64,000 bases of DNA from Stomoxys calcitrans. Its lineage: Eukaryota > Arthropoda > Insecta > Diptera > Muscidae. The translations under genes and the position numbers were made by a program. Numbering within the stretch: position 1 is the stretch's first letter; each line of letters starts with the position of its first letter. Below are positions 46,421-56,255 of the stretch, piece by piece. A model generated the notes under the pieces. The model was not told the DNA's origin and did not search any database. It saw only the letters and a program-made list of their open reading frames with translations. The stretch spans positions 123,046,458 to 123,110,457 of the forward strand of contig NC_081552.1 in assembly GCF_963082655.1 (NCBI RefSeq), given 5' to 3'.

Positions 46421-46427
46421 ATTTTCT

Positions 46428-46590
46428 GAAAATTACAAACACTGCTGAATATTAGTAGTTAATTTTGCTGCTGTTGTAGAAGTAGTTCTGCTATTACAGC
46501 AGTAGTTCTGCAATTTCAGAGCAGCAGGTTTACTGCTGAAAAATTTGTTGTTTGCTGAAAATGACTGCTGATTAATTATGAACGGGATGT
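46428..46590. repeat. CTG-rich element related to 52602-53030
   Basis: Begins CACTCATAGACAAAAATTTTC and is full of CTGCTG, GCAGTAGTTCTGC and similar runs like the element at 52602. No right terminus identified. Confidence 0.35.
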
Positions 46591-46596
46591 TAGAAG

Positions 46597-47660
46597 AAAC
46601 AAGTAAGAGCGTCCCTCCACCATGGATCGCATTTGCCGAGTTCTATGCGCGGTATCTCTTTTTAGGCAAACAATGAATATTGAATAAGAACTGTTATGCT
46701 ATTGAAGCTATATCAAGTTATAGTCCGATTCGGACCAGAAATGAATTGACTGCTAAATATTGTAGAAGTCATTGTGTAATATTTCAGGTCATTCGGATAA
46801 GAATTGCACCTTGTAGGGATCAATAAGCAAAATCGGGAGATAGGTTTATATGGGAGCTGCATCAAGTTATTGATCGATTTAGACCATATTAGACACGTAT
46901 ATAGAAGGCCATGAGAGGAACCGTTGTATAAAATTTCTTCCAAATCAAATGAGAATTCCGCCCTCTAGAGGCTCAAAAAAGATCCCAGTTCGATTTATAT
47001 GGCAGCTATATCAGGTTATGTACCGAGTTGCGCCATACTTAGCACAGTTGTTGGAAGTCATAACAAAATAACCCATGCGAAACTTCATCCAAATCGGATG
47101 AGAATTGCGCGCTCTATACGTTCAAGAAGTCAAGATCCAAGATGGGTTTATATGACAGCTATACTTAACACAGTTATTGAAAGTGATACTAAAATACTAC
47201 GTGCAACATTTCAGTCAAATGTGACTGGCAACTATATCAAAACACGGACCGATTTGAACCATACTTAACGTAGTTGTTGCAAGTGATACCAAAACAGCAC
47301 GTGCAAAATTTCTGTCAAATCGGAAAAGAATTGCGCCCACTAGAGGCACAAAAAGTCAAAACCCAAGATCGGTTTATATGGCAGCTATATCAAAACATGG
47401 ACCGATGTGGCCCATTTACACTCCCAGCCGACCTACACTAATAAAAAGTATTTGTGCAAAATTTCAAGAGGCTAGCTTAATTTCTCGAAAGTTAGCGTGA
47501 TTTCGACAGACAGACGGACGGACATGGCTAGATCGACTTAAAATGACATGACGATCAAGAATATATGTACTTTTTGGGTTCCCAGATGCATATTTCGAGG
47601 TGTTACAAACAGAATGACAAAATTAGTATACCCCCATGCTATGATTGAGGGTACAAAAAT
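46597..47660 (-). repeat. HINE-A, nearly complete
   Basis: AAACAAGTAAGAGCG followed by CCTCCACCATGGATCGC (the stem GGCCGGGCCGAA is deleted), internal units, the CGGACGGACATGGC block, and a diverged end TATGATTGAGGGTACAAAAA. Confidence 0.8.
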
Positions 47661-48029
47661 AGAATAAAAATGCAAATGTGGGCGTCAGTGGATGATTACA
47701 ATCACCACTGAATGTGTCCATTTCATAATCTTTTTTTTAAATTTAGATACGAAAGACCATGCCAGTCATGTACATATTCTAAGAGCAATAACAAAAAATG
47801 CGGGCGAGCTCCGCCACACTTCGAAATGTATACAAATGTACGGATCAAGTAGTTTCTTTACAGTAATATTCCACAAACTAAAATCTTCTCTTCTAACAAA
47901 ATTTCAAAAAAAGTAATCAAAACAAGTAAGAGACGAACATACAAATAGCCAATAGGCCCAAATTTTTTTGCAGATTTTGGTACTTAAAACAACTGATTTT
48001 TTTTGAGTTAAAAAAGTATATATATATAT
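47661..48029. other. Stretch without a recognisable gene
   Basis: AT-rich; nothing supported. Confidence 0.4.
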
Positions 48030-48285
48030 TTATATACCGAACTCCCGATTTAAATTTTTAGGCCCCTAAAAGATGAATTTTTTAACCGATTAATTTGGTA
48101 CAAAGAGTTGTGTTTGACTCTTACACAGTCTTCCTGAATATGGTGAAGGTCGGACTATATTTATATTTAGATGCTATGGGTTCTTACATGATGCATTTTT
48201 CACCGTACTATGACGAAATGTGGTTAATATATATATTCGAGGTGCTGGGTATTCAAACCTCGGCCCGGTCGAACTTCGAACGAAT
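48030..48285 (+). repeat. HINE-B 3' end fragment
   Basis: TTAGGCCCCTAAAAG, ATATATTCGAGGTGCTGGGTAT, CGGCCCGGTCGAAC; the very end is diverged. Confidence 0.7.
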
Positions 48286-48425
48286 TATTGTGCGACCTAA
48301 AAACTTAAAAGTAACCTCGAAGAAGAAAATTGTATGTTAGGAATTCTGTGCTTCTAACAAAATCCTTAATTGTTTTCAATACTACCCCCCTAAGTTGGTT
48401 AATGTCTGGTATTGTATATACATGT
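48286..48425 (-). repeat. LINE-B 3' end fragment
   Basis: ACCTCGAAGAAGAAAAT, TTGTTTTCAATAC and CCCCTAAGTTGGTT.ATGTC match the 3' tail of the LINE-B at 39750-39850. Confidence 0.7.
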
Positions 48426-48729
48426 GCCTGCAAACGCAGTTTCCAGTACTTTCACACAAATGTAAACACCATTTCAAAATAACATTGTGTGTCATTGGCA
48501 CGATGTCATGCACTTCTCATTGCTCGATATACGCCTGCAGAAGGACCTGCAAAATACAATATGTCCACTTACGAGTCCTACAATTACAGTGTTTGGAACT
48601 GGCCTGCAACAGCACTAATTTAATAAGACCTGCTCTTAAAGTTGTTATTGCAGCACTGCGAAATATGGGATATTTGTATGACCTAAAAAAGCAATCAATA
48701 GAAAGAACCATTTTTATATTTTTTGGCCA
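48426..48729. other. Stretch without a recognisable gene
   Basis: A 114-codon plus frame (48395-48739) has many cysteines but no recognisable motif; not called. Confidence 0.4.
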
Positions 48730-48893
48730 TTATATTTGAGACATTTTCCTTTTTTCGAGTGTTGATTGTTATTTTCAAACCCGCTTCCACATTTTTTTGA
48801 AGTTGACTTTTTGCTGCCAGAGTGATTTGAACTCAGGTCCCTCCAAATGCAAAGCGCATACTCTACCAACTCAGCCACCACGCAATTAATGTG
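48730..48893 (-). mobile_element. tRNA-derived SINE, second family
   Basis: On the minus strand GTGGTGGCTGAGTTGGTAGAG (A-box region) is followed by CTTTGCATTTGG and GAGTTCAAATC (B box), then a non-tRNA tail GCAGCAAAAAGTCAACTTC. The anticodon-loop position reads TGC, suggesting a tRNA-Ala-like ancestor. The acceptor stem does not close, so it is not a working tRNA. No flanking duplication found. Confidence 0.55.
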
Positions 48894-48949
48894 ATAAACG
48901 GCAAAAGATTTACTTTAACTTAACAACAAAATTGTAGTAGACTGACTAA

Positions 48950-49740
48950 AATTATGATATTGGCCTCCAATTAAAGAGCGTCTCGAAAAAATAATTAAAG
49001 AGTGTCTCGAATAAAAAAGAAGTGGGAGAAACGAACGTTTCTTTGTATTTTCTTTGTAAGTTGAGCTAGAGCTCTGAATTTTGGAACTTAGGTACACCAT
49101 GGCAAACTTAATTGGATGACATGAAGAGTTTTTGGAAATGTTTACATTTCGGTACTTAAAAAAGTATCAAAAATTTACGAAATGGGTGAGCTTTGTACAG
49201 GTCGGATGGATAGAGCTAGAATTTGGAATTTGTCTTAAAATACATCTGCTGAATATTAAAAATTGGAAAAATAGTACTGGTAATGGGAGAAAACGTACGT
49301 TTAGTACCGCAATTTGTACCATTTGGTACTCTCTTTACTGATGGAGCTAGAGGTCTGACATTGTGCATTTAGGTAGAACTAGGAAATATATGATGGTTGA
49401 CTAAATGATCACTAAAAGTACTATTTCTCCCTCTTACGGTACTGTTTTGGAAGATTTTTTTCACTAATCCAATTTTTCAAGAACTTTTTAATTTACACCC
49501 AAAATTATTCTCCCAGCACTTTCCGTTCATACTGCATAAACATGCACCATTTCTTAATATATTGGTACTATTTAGTACTTTAACGAACGAATATCGCCAA
49601 ATCCAATTTTATTCCGTTTCTACGACCTAAGACTAACATTTGTGCAAAATTTCATAATTCTAGCTTAAGCCTTGTAGGCTGGGCAGTGATCAGTCAGTCA
49701 GTAAATCTCGCATAGCTTTTATATATAGAGAAGAGGAGAA
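48950..49740. repeat. Repeat E: diverged tandem units
   Basis: GGGAGAAA(A)CG.ACGTTT and GAGCTAGA.(G/C)TCTGA recur about 260 bp apart, with scattered GTAC motifs. It ends GGGCAGTGATCAGTCAGTCAG and TTTTATATATAGAG. Class unknown. Confidence 0.45.
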
Positions 49741-50069
49741 TATTACAAATAATGTGCATTGGATCATTTTGAGCTCAAATTGAAGCATGTTTACTGTCCT
49801 ATTTTAAGAAATAAATAAGCAGAGACTATCGCATCTTTTGGAGCCGATAAGCAGGCATATTAAAACAACAATTTTTGAGAAGTTGTGTGGGTAGGTGTAA
49901 GAGCATTTTCGCCCAAGGGAAAAAAAGTCGAAAATATGTGTTATAGCATGCATATTTTGAGAAGTTGTGGCTGATGGTGGATTGAGTCCTAAAATAGGTA
50001 TATTTATATGCCTACATGTTGGGAGAGATATGTGATTTCGCCACTGGGGTGGTGAGAGTTCGCATCGCA
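49741..50069. other. Stretch without a recognisable gene
   Basis: No family recognised. Confidence 0.4.
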
Positions 50070-50464
50070 CCCTATTAGTACCTCGTTTCCTGTTGTTTTT
50101 CTTTCCTCACCAGCCGTTGCAGCTCCGACGTGGGCGGCGGTGTCGGAGAGTCGAAAGGCAGATAAAGTGATGCCTGGTATGTTCCACCGTCTCCTTGTCT
50201 CACCACTGTTGTATCCGATACTGACAACTCTGGGGAAAATATATATTTCAAATTTCTATGGCAAATAACACAGGTACTCGGCCGAGTACCAGTGTTAGCA
50301 TAGAATAATTGGTAGTTGATATGGTTCAGTTCAGAAACTTTGTTCTGGGTCGTCCATGGCTCCTGTATTAAGGCAATATGAATCTTGCCCTTGCTGATTT
50401 TCTCCATCAGAGCGTGTGTAGTAGTCTCGCTTTGGTGCAGGTTTATCTGGATTACCTCAATCAT
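50070..50464 (-). pseudogene. LINE-B ORF2 N-terminus (APE-type endonuclease), truncated
   Basis: 129 codons on the minus strand start MIEVIQINLHQSETTTHALM and contain IHIALIQEPWT (the conserved QEPW near the active site), INYQLFYANTGTRPSTCV and VVRQGDGG. It stops after about 130 residues where a deletion or rearrangement removes the rest. The start codon directly follows the ORF1 stop region (50461), showing the ORF1/ORF2 arrangement of this family. Confidence 0.8.
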
Positions 50465-51240
50465 TGGTCCTTCAGTAAATTGGCATCTTGGGAGTAGGTG
50501 GTGATCTCATCGTCTGCTCCCTGTTCTTTAGACTGCATTGACTTTCCTGTCACTGCACTACCTGATGTCATCGTTTTAGGTTCATTGCCAAGTCTAGTCT
50601 TCCTACTTTTTATAAAGTCGGTAATGGTTTCATCGTCGGGTCCCTGTTCGTTAAGCTTTATTGGGTTTCCATTCCCTGTTCTGCCTGGTGTTTTAATACT
50701 AGGATCTTTGCCTATCTTAGCCTTCCAAATCCTAAGTAAATGGGCTTCTTGGGAGTAGGTGATGGTACCATCAACGGCTCCCTGTTCGTTGGGTTGCATT
50801 GAGACTCCTGTCGCTGCGCTGCCTAATGTTCCAATTTTAGGATCTTTACCTATCCCAGTATTCCGAATCTTGAAGTTAGTATGGGTCCGTCGTCGGGTTC
50901 CTGTTTGTTAGGCTGATATGTTAGTTTTAGGATCTTTACTTATCCTAGTCTTTCCAATATTGAGAAACGGTGATTATCTCGTTGTCGGCCCCCTGTTCGT
51001 TGGACGGTGTTGATTCACCTGCCACTGCCCGGCGTGATGTCTCAAAGTGAGAATTTCTGCCTATACTTGTCTTTCCAATCTTGAAAAAAACAGCTTTGCT
51101 CTGTAGTGCGTCATGCCTTTAGTCTTACCCAAACTCGTCATGCAGACTTGATCAATGCCTACCACAAGGTGAGTTCATTCCCCCTTCTCGTCCCTGTGGA
51201 AGACCTTCCACTTCTCTGCGACCATACCTTGGTTGGAAGG
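50461..51240 (-). pseudogene. LINE-B ORF1 C-terminal repeat region
   Basis: 112 open codons (50461-50799) plus broken frames to about 51240. They encode five repeats of a 31-47-residue module (NEQGxDDxTITxF..., IGKDPSIKTPG, GSAVTGKS). The DNA markers for NEQGA lie at about 50516, 50639, 50779, 50895 and 50988. Same array as at 42990-43510. Confidence 0.65.
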
Positions 51241-51266
51241 AACAATGAATAGGATATATTGTATAA

Positions 51267-51996
51267 TTTTTATACCCTCCACCATAAGATGGGGGGTATA
51301 CTAATTTCGTCATTCTGATTGTAACTACTCGAAATATTCGTCTGAGACCCCATAAAGTATATATATTCTTAATCGTCGTGAAATTTTATGTCGATCTAGC
51401 CATGTCCGTCCGTCCGTCTGTCCGTCCGTCCTTCCGTCTGTCTGTCGAAAGCACGCTAACTTCCGAAGGAGTAAAGCTAGCCGCTTGAAATTTTGCACAA
51501 ATACTTCTTATTACTGTAGGTCGGTTGGTATTGTAAATGGGCCATATCGGTCCATGTTTTGATATAGCTGTCATATAAACCGATCTGGGATCTTGTCTTC
51601 TTGAGCCTCTAGAGTGCGCATTTCTTATCCGATTTGCCTGAAATTTTGTACGACGGATTCTTTCATGACCATCAACATACGTGTTTATTATGATCTGAAT
51701 CGGTCCATAGCCCGATGCAGCTCCCATATAAATCGATCTCTCTATTTTCCTTTTGAGCTCACAAAGAGCGCAATTCTTATTCGAATTGGCTGACATTTTA
51801 CACAGGTCTCCAACATATAATTTAATTGTGGTCCAAACCGGACCATATCTTGATATCGCTCTAATAGCAGAGCAAATCTTTTCTTATATCCTTTTTGCCT
51901 AAGAAGAGATGCCGGGAAAAGAACTCGACAAATGCGATCCATGGTGGAGGGTATATAAGATTCGGCCCGGCCGAACTTAGCACGCTTTTACTTGTT
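51267..51996 (+). repeat. HINE-A, complete but short
   Basis: TTTTTATACCCTCCACCATAAG to CACGCTTTTACTTGTT, with fewer internal units (730 bp in all) than other copies. Confidence 0.85.
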
Positions 51997-52601
51997 TGAT
52001 ATCGGAAGGGGGGCGGACCCTACTGAAAGTAGACAGATCGGACACTATGGGCGTCAAATGAAAGGTTTTGGGGAGTAGAATCCAAATTTGATATCAAACG
52101 TTGGTTCTAAGTACCTAGGAAGCTGTCCAGGCTTCAAAACCCCTTCAAGTAGGCGTTTGGGACGATCATGACAATATGGGTCTCAACAGAAATCTATTGA
52201 GGAGTAGATTACGAATGTGGTCTGGAAGGTGCATAGGCTATATAATTTGTTGATATAGGAAGAGGTCAAGGTTGACCAATCGGGACAATATGGGTATCAA
52301 ATGAGAGGCACTGGACAGTAGAATTTTAATATGATATTAAAAAATGGGTCCAAGTAATCCGGGGCCACTCCAAACCCTAAACTTCTGTAAACAGCCATAT
52401 TGGATGTACACTTAAATGAATGGTATACGGAAGTATATTACGAATATGACATACAAAATAAGGTCCAGGCATTTGCGGGTCGCCCCACCCCCAGAAAGCC
52501 CCCCAAATGGGCATATTAGCCGTTCATGGCAATGTGGGAATAAAATTAAAGGTATTTGGTAGTAGATTACGAGTATAACATAAAAATATGTGTCCAATTA
52601 T
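51997..52601. repeat. Repeat C segment
   Basis: GGGTCAAATGAAAGG-type units, GGGCGGACCC, GTAGATTACGAATGTGG; continues after the inserted element at 53031. Confidence 0.6.
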
Positions 52602-53030
52602 ATACACTCAGGGGATTTTGTTACTAAAAACAGCAAAGTCTGGTGAAAATGAAATTTTTTTGCTAACACAGCGAATGTTTTTTGCTGTTTTCAATTGCTA
52701 AAGAGTTAAATAAAGCTCAATAATGTCACAATATTTAAAAAAAATTTATATCCCGTCTTTTTTTTTGAATTTTACAAGCATATAACGTAAAATTTTTCCA
52801 CTAACAATTTGCTAAGTTTTGAACGAGTTTAAGTCAACAGCAAACAAAATAACTGCTATTATATGTTTGTTTTCAAACAAAAAATTAATGCTGAAAATAG
52901 GCAAATGCCTCAATTGTTGTTCAGAAGTTCAAAAATTTTATATGGATTCCTTCAAAAGTTTATTTTTCTTTAATTTCATACCAGCAGACAGTATTTGCTG
53001 ATATCAGCAGACTTATTTTTCTGGGTGTAG
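52602..53030. mobile_element. Short terminal-inverted-repeat element inserted in repeat C
   Basis: Ends ATACACTCAG (left) and CTGGGTGTAG (right) are inverted and bracket AT-rich, CTG-rich DNA (TTTGCTGATATCAGCAG). Repeat C resumes across it (GTCCAATTAT | GGTGATGCTTTACC; compare GTCCAAGTATCAAGGTTATGC at 13551-13572). Class not determined. Confidence 0.55.
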
Positions 53031-53112
53031 GTGATGCTTTACCTTCAAAAACGCCTCGTATAGGTTAATTGACATATTAAGACAATGGGCGATCAAGCGA
53101 TAGATATTTTTG
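53031..53112. repeat. Repeat C, continuation
   Basis: GATGCTTTACCTTC, CAATGGGCGATCAAGCGATAG, matching 13565-13655. Confidence 0.6.
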
Positions 53113-53430
53113 AGAGGAGTGCGACATTCTAATTTGTACTCAAGTGGCAGAAGGATGTGGCGCATGACCGTCCTATTGACGCTCCGGCGAGATTTTTCAG
53201 GAGTTTCTCTTGAGCTTCGATGAAGTAAAGTGTGCAGCTGGCGATAGCATATGTGACAACCCAGATGCCGAAATGCAGTACCTTTGAGAATGCTGATGGG
53301 CCAAACAATTTCGATAATATTTAAGCTTCTCAACGGCCTTAGACCGTTGTAAACAATTCAATGCAAGGAGTTTTTAGCAACGTTTAATGGATGATGACTC
53401 TTGCATAAGCCTCACTGGAAATACTTATTC
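53113..53430 (-). pseudogene. Zinc-knuckle gene remnant downstream of BEL-2 pol
   Basis: On the minus strand, in two or three frames: GLCKSHHPL, then YYRNCLAHQHSQRYC and GCHICYRQLHTLLHRSS. This is the same three-cluster order as the BEL-1 post-pol ORF (CRICRHPHAL, CVNCLAHNHSEGSC, CKICHQKHHTLLH). It lies about 90-100 bp after the BEL-2 pol end, close to the spacing in BEL-1. The first cysteine is a stop and the frame shifts between clusters two and three. The protease half is missing where repeat C begins. Confidence 0.65.
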
Positions 53431-53514
53431 TGGCTTAAATTTGAGGCATGCTAGAAACAAAAATCTGTAAATAGCGTATTAAAGAAAATTAAAAAAAAGA
53501 ATGTTGAAATATTG

Positions 53515-55010
53515 GATAATTTGTCGGAAGAACGACGAGTTTTACAACGGGATGGATTATACTTCCTTTCGTGGTAAAGACTTCTGTGACTCTTACGCGG
53601 TTATCTTTTCCCGGAAAAGGTTTCGTTACACGACCGATCCTCCATTCTTTCCGTGGAAAATTGCCATCTTTTTTCCTTTGGTCCCACGTTACACAAAGCT
53701 TTTCAGATCAAATGGTGATTAAAATGGACCAAAAGTTTGCTCAACTGTCAATTATATGGAATAACAATTGGATGTCGTTCGTCATAGCTTAAGGAGGAAG
53801 AATGATTAAGACGACCGAATGATGCCATTTTGATCAATAAATGGATTTAAATTTAAAATGGAATAAGTTTTTGGAAGATCTTTCTTTTGAACCAATGCTT
53901 TGTGGACTTCCGGAAAAGCTTTTTCTTTTTTCTAACGAATGCTATTTCTGGGGATGTCAAATTAAGTGCGACATGTTGGTGTATCGATCTGAAATCAGGC
54001 CTACAATGGTGAATAAAGCGATATACAAAACAAAACATTTGAATGGCTCGAGTGTATGTAAGGATGTCTGGCACTTCCGACATGACAGCAACGTGTACAG
54101 CTAGAGATTTTCTCTCTAACTCCGTTTCCAGTTTCATTTCCACCATGTATTGTTTCCAATGAGTCCTTGGGGTACACCCTCGACTACCCAGGTCCGCAGG
54201 GTTTGACTTGGAATCGAAATTAAAATAATAATCAACCCCAACTTTATTTGTAAAAATCGATGCACGGTTGGCTACAAATATTTTCCAAAAACAAGCAGGA
54301 TTGCGGGGACATGCCAGAACAATGGTGAATTCGTCCATTCGTAAAGCTCGAAGCTAAGGACGTTTAAAGCAGGAATGATTGATTCAACAGATTCTGCTAA
54401 AAGTGTGGCACCGCAGAGCTATAATTTCGGGATAGGGAGGACCTTTTCGGGCGAAACCCTTGATTTTGAAGTTAAAATATGGGTAAAGATAGAATTATCC
54501 TCTAATTGTACACGGATGTAAATGGCACTAGAGTATACAAAAAACATCAAAAAAAAAAAAAAAATCAGATAGAATAACTTCATTCCAATCAACGTTCGTA
54601 AGCCAAATGCTCCTCATTAATGGGAGCTAGCCATCCTACTGGGTCAAATATTTTAGAAATTTCTGACAGAATTCCCCGTTTTGTGTAACTTTCCCTAGTA
54701 GAATAAGTAACAAAAAGGAAGTAGTCGGATTTAGCATTCCAGTGCACACCTAAAGTTTTCGTTTCAGAAATCCTTGTAACAAATGTTCTTTGAAATGGAG
54801 GATAAGATGCAGAATTGAGAGCGGAAATAAGCTGATTTCTTGCATCTAGAGTAGAAGGAATATCATGGCCTCCGAACAGAATGTCATCGACATACATGGA
54901 CGTTTTCAGAATATTGCTTGCGATTGGAAAGGAATTTTCGCAATCTTCGACCAACTGTAAAAGAGTTCTTGAGCTTAGTAAGGAGCCGCGTTCACTCCGA
55001 ACGTGACTGT
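53515..55010 (-). pseudogene. BEL-2 pol, C-terminal half, decayed and integrase-deleted
   Basis: Minus-strand pieces in order: RT with MYVDDILFGGHD (54589-54954) and GVHWNAKSDYF; RNase H/connection with KSNPADLGSRG (53853-54338); the linker NGIIRSS..SLSYDERHPI in shifted frames (53740-53830); then directly the DUF5641-like C-terminus WRIGRV, RVRVTEV and VVKLVVLP (53515-53640). The integrase zinc and DDE core is deleted between about 53740 and 53690. Dead copy, diverged from BEL-1. Confidence 0.8.
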
Positions 55011-56255
55011 TTTTTTACCCACCACCGACGGATGGGGTTATATTCATTTTGTCATTCCGTTTGCAACATATCGAAATATCCATTTCCGACCCTATAAAGT
55101 ATATATTCTATATTCTTGATCAGCGTAAAAATCTAAGACGATCTAGACATGTCCGTGCGTCTGTCTGTTGAAATCACGCTACAGTCTTCAAAAATAAAGA
55201 TATTGAGCTGAAGCTTTGCACAGTTTCTTTTTTTGTCCATAAGCAGGTTAAGCTATATCGGACTATATCTTGATATAGCCCCCATATAGACCGATCCGCC
55301 GATTTAGGGTCATAGGCCCATAAAAGCTACGTTTATTACCCGATTTTGCTGAAATCTGGGACAGTGCGTTGTCTTAGGCCCTTCAACATCCTTCGTCAAT
55401 TTGGCCCAGATCGGTTTAGATTTGGATATAGCTGTTATATAGACCAATCCTCCGATTTAGGGCCTTAGGCCCATAAAAGCCACATTTATCATCCGATTTG
55501 GCTGAAATTTGGGACAGTGCGTTGTCTTAGGTACTTCGACATCCCACGTTAATATGGCTCAGTTCGGTTCAGATTTGGATATAGCTGCCATATAGACCGA
55601 TCCTCCAATTTAGGGTCTTAGGCCCATAAAATTCACATTTATTGTCCGATTTTGCTGAAATTTGGAATAGTGAGTTGTATAAGGCCCTTCAACATCCTCC
55701 GTCAATTTGGCTCTGATCGGTCCAGATTTGGATATAGCTGCCATATAGACCGATCTCTCGGTTTTAGGTTTTGGGGCCATAAAAAGCGCATTTATTGTCC
55801 GATGTTGTCGAAATTTGGGACAAAGAGTTAAGTTAAGCCCCTCCACATATTACAATTTGGTCTAGATCGATCAAGATTTGCATATAGCTGCCATAAAAAC
55901 CGATCTCTCGATTTAAAGTCTTGGCCCCATAAAAGGTCCATTTATAATCCGATTGCACTGAAATTTTAAACACTAACTTATGTTATGCTTTTCGACATCC
56001 GTGTCGTATATGGTTCAGATCGGTTTATTTTTAGATATAACTACTAAATAGACCAATATTTTGTTATATACAATTGTACAATAACTTTTACTTATTAGTA
56101 TTTGGTCCAAATCGGAACATATATTGATATAGCTGCTATGGGGCATAAGGTATGCATTTTGCACCGGATTTTGACGAAAGGTGGTTTACATATATATCCG
56201 AGGTGCTGGGTATCCAAAGTTCGGCCCGGCCGAACTTAACGCCTTTTTACTTGTT
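55011..56255 (+). repeat. HINE-B, complete, inserted in BEL-2
   Basis: Starts TTTTTTACCCACCACCGACGG and ends CGGCCCGGCCGAAC..GCCTTTTTACTTGTT, with several internal units (GATTTAGGGTCATAGGCCC, ATATAGCTGCCATATAGACC). BEL-2 coding reads GTGACTGTTT | AACTCAAAATCTTG across it with no duplicated target. Confidence 0.9.

Noticed and set aside
48812..48893. A functional tRNA gene on the minus strand
   Set aside because: A and B boxes and a TGC loop are present, but the acceptor stem does not pair and a SINE-like tail follows.
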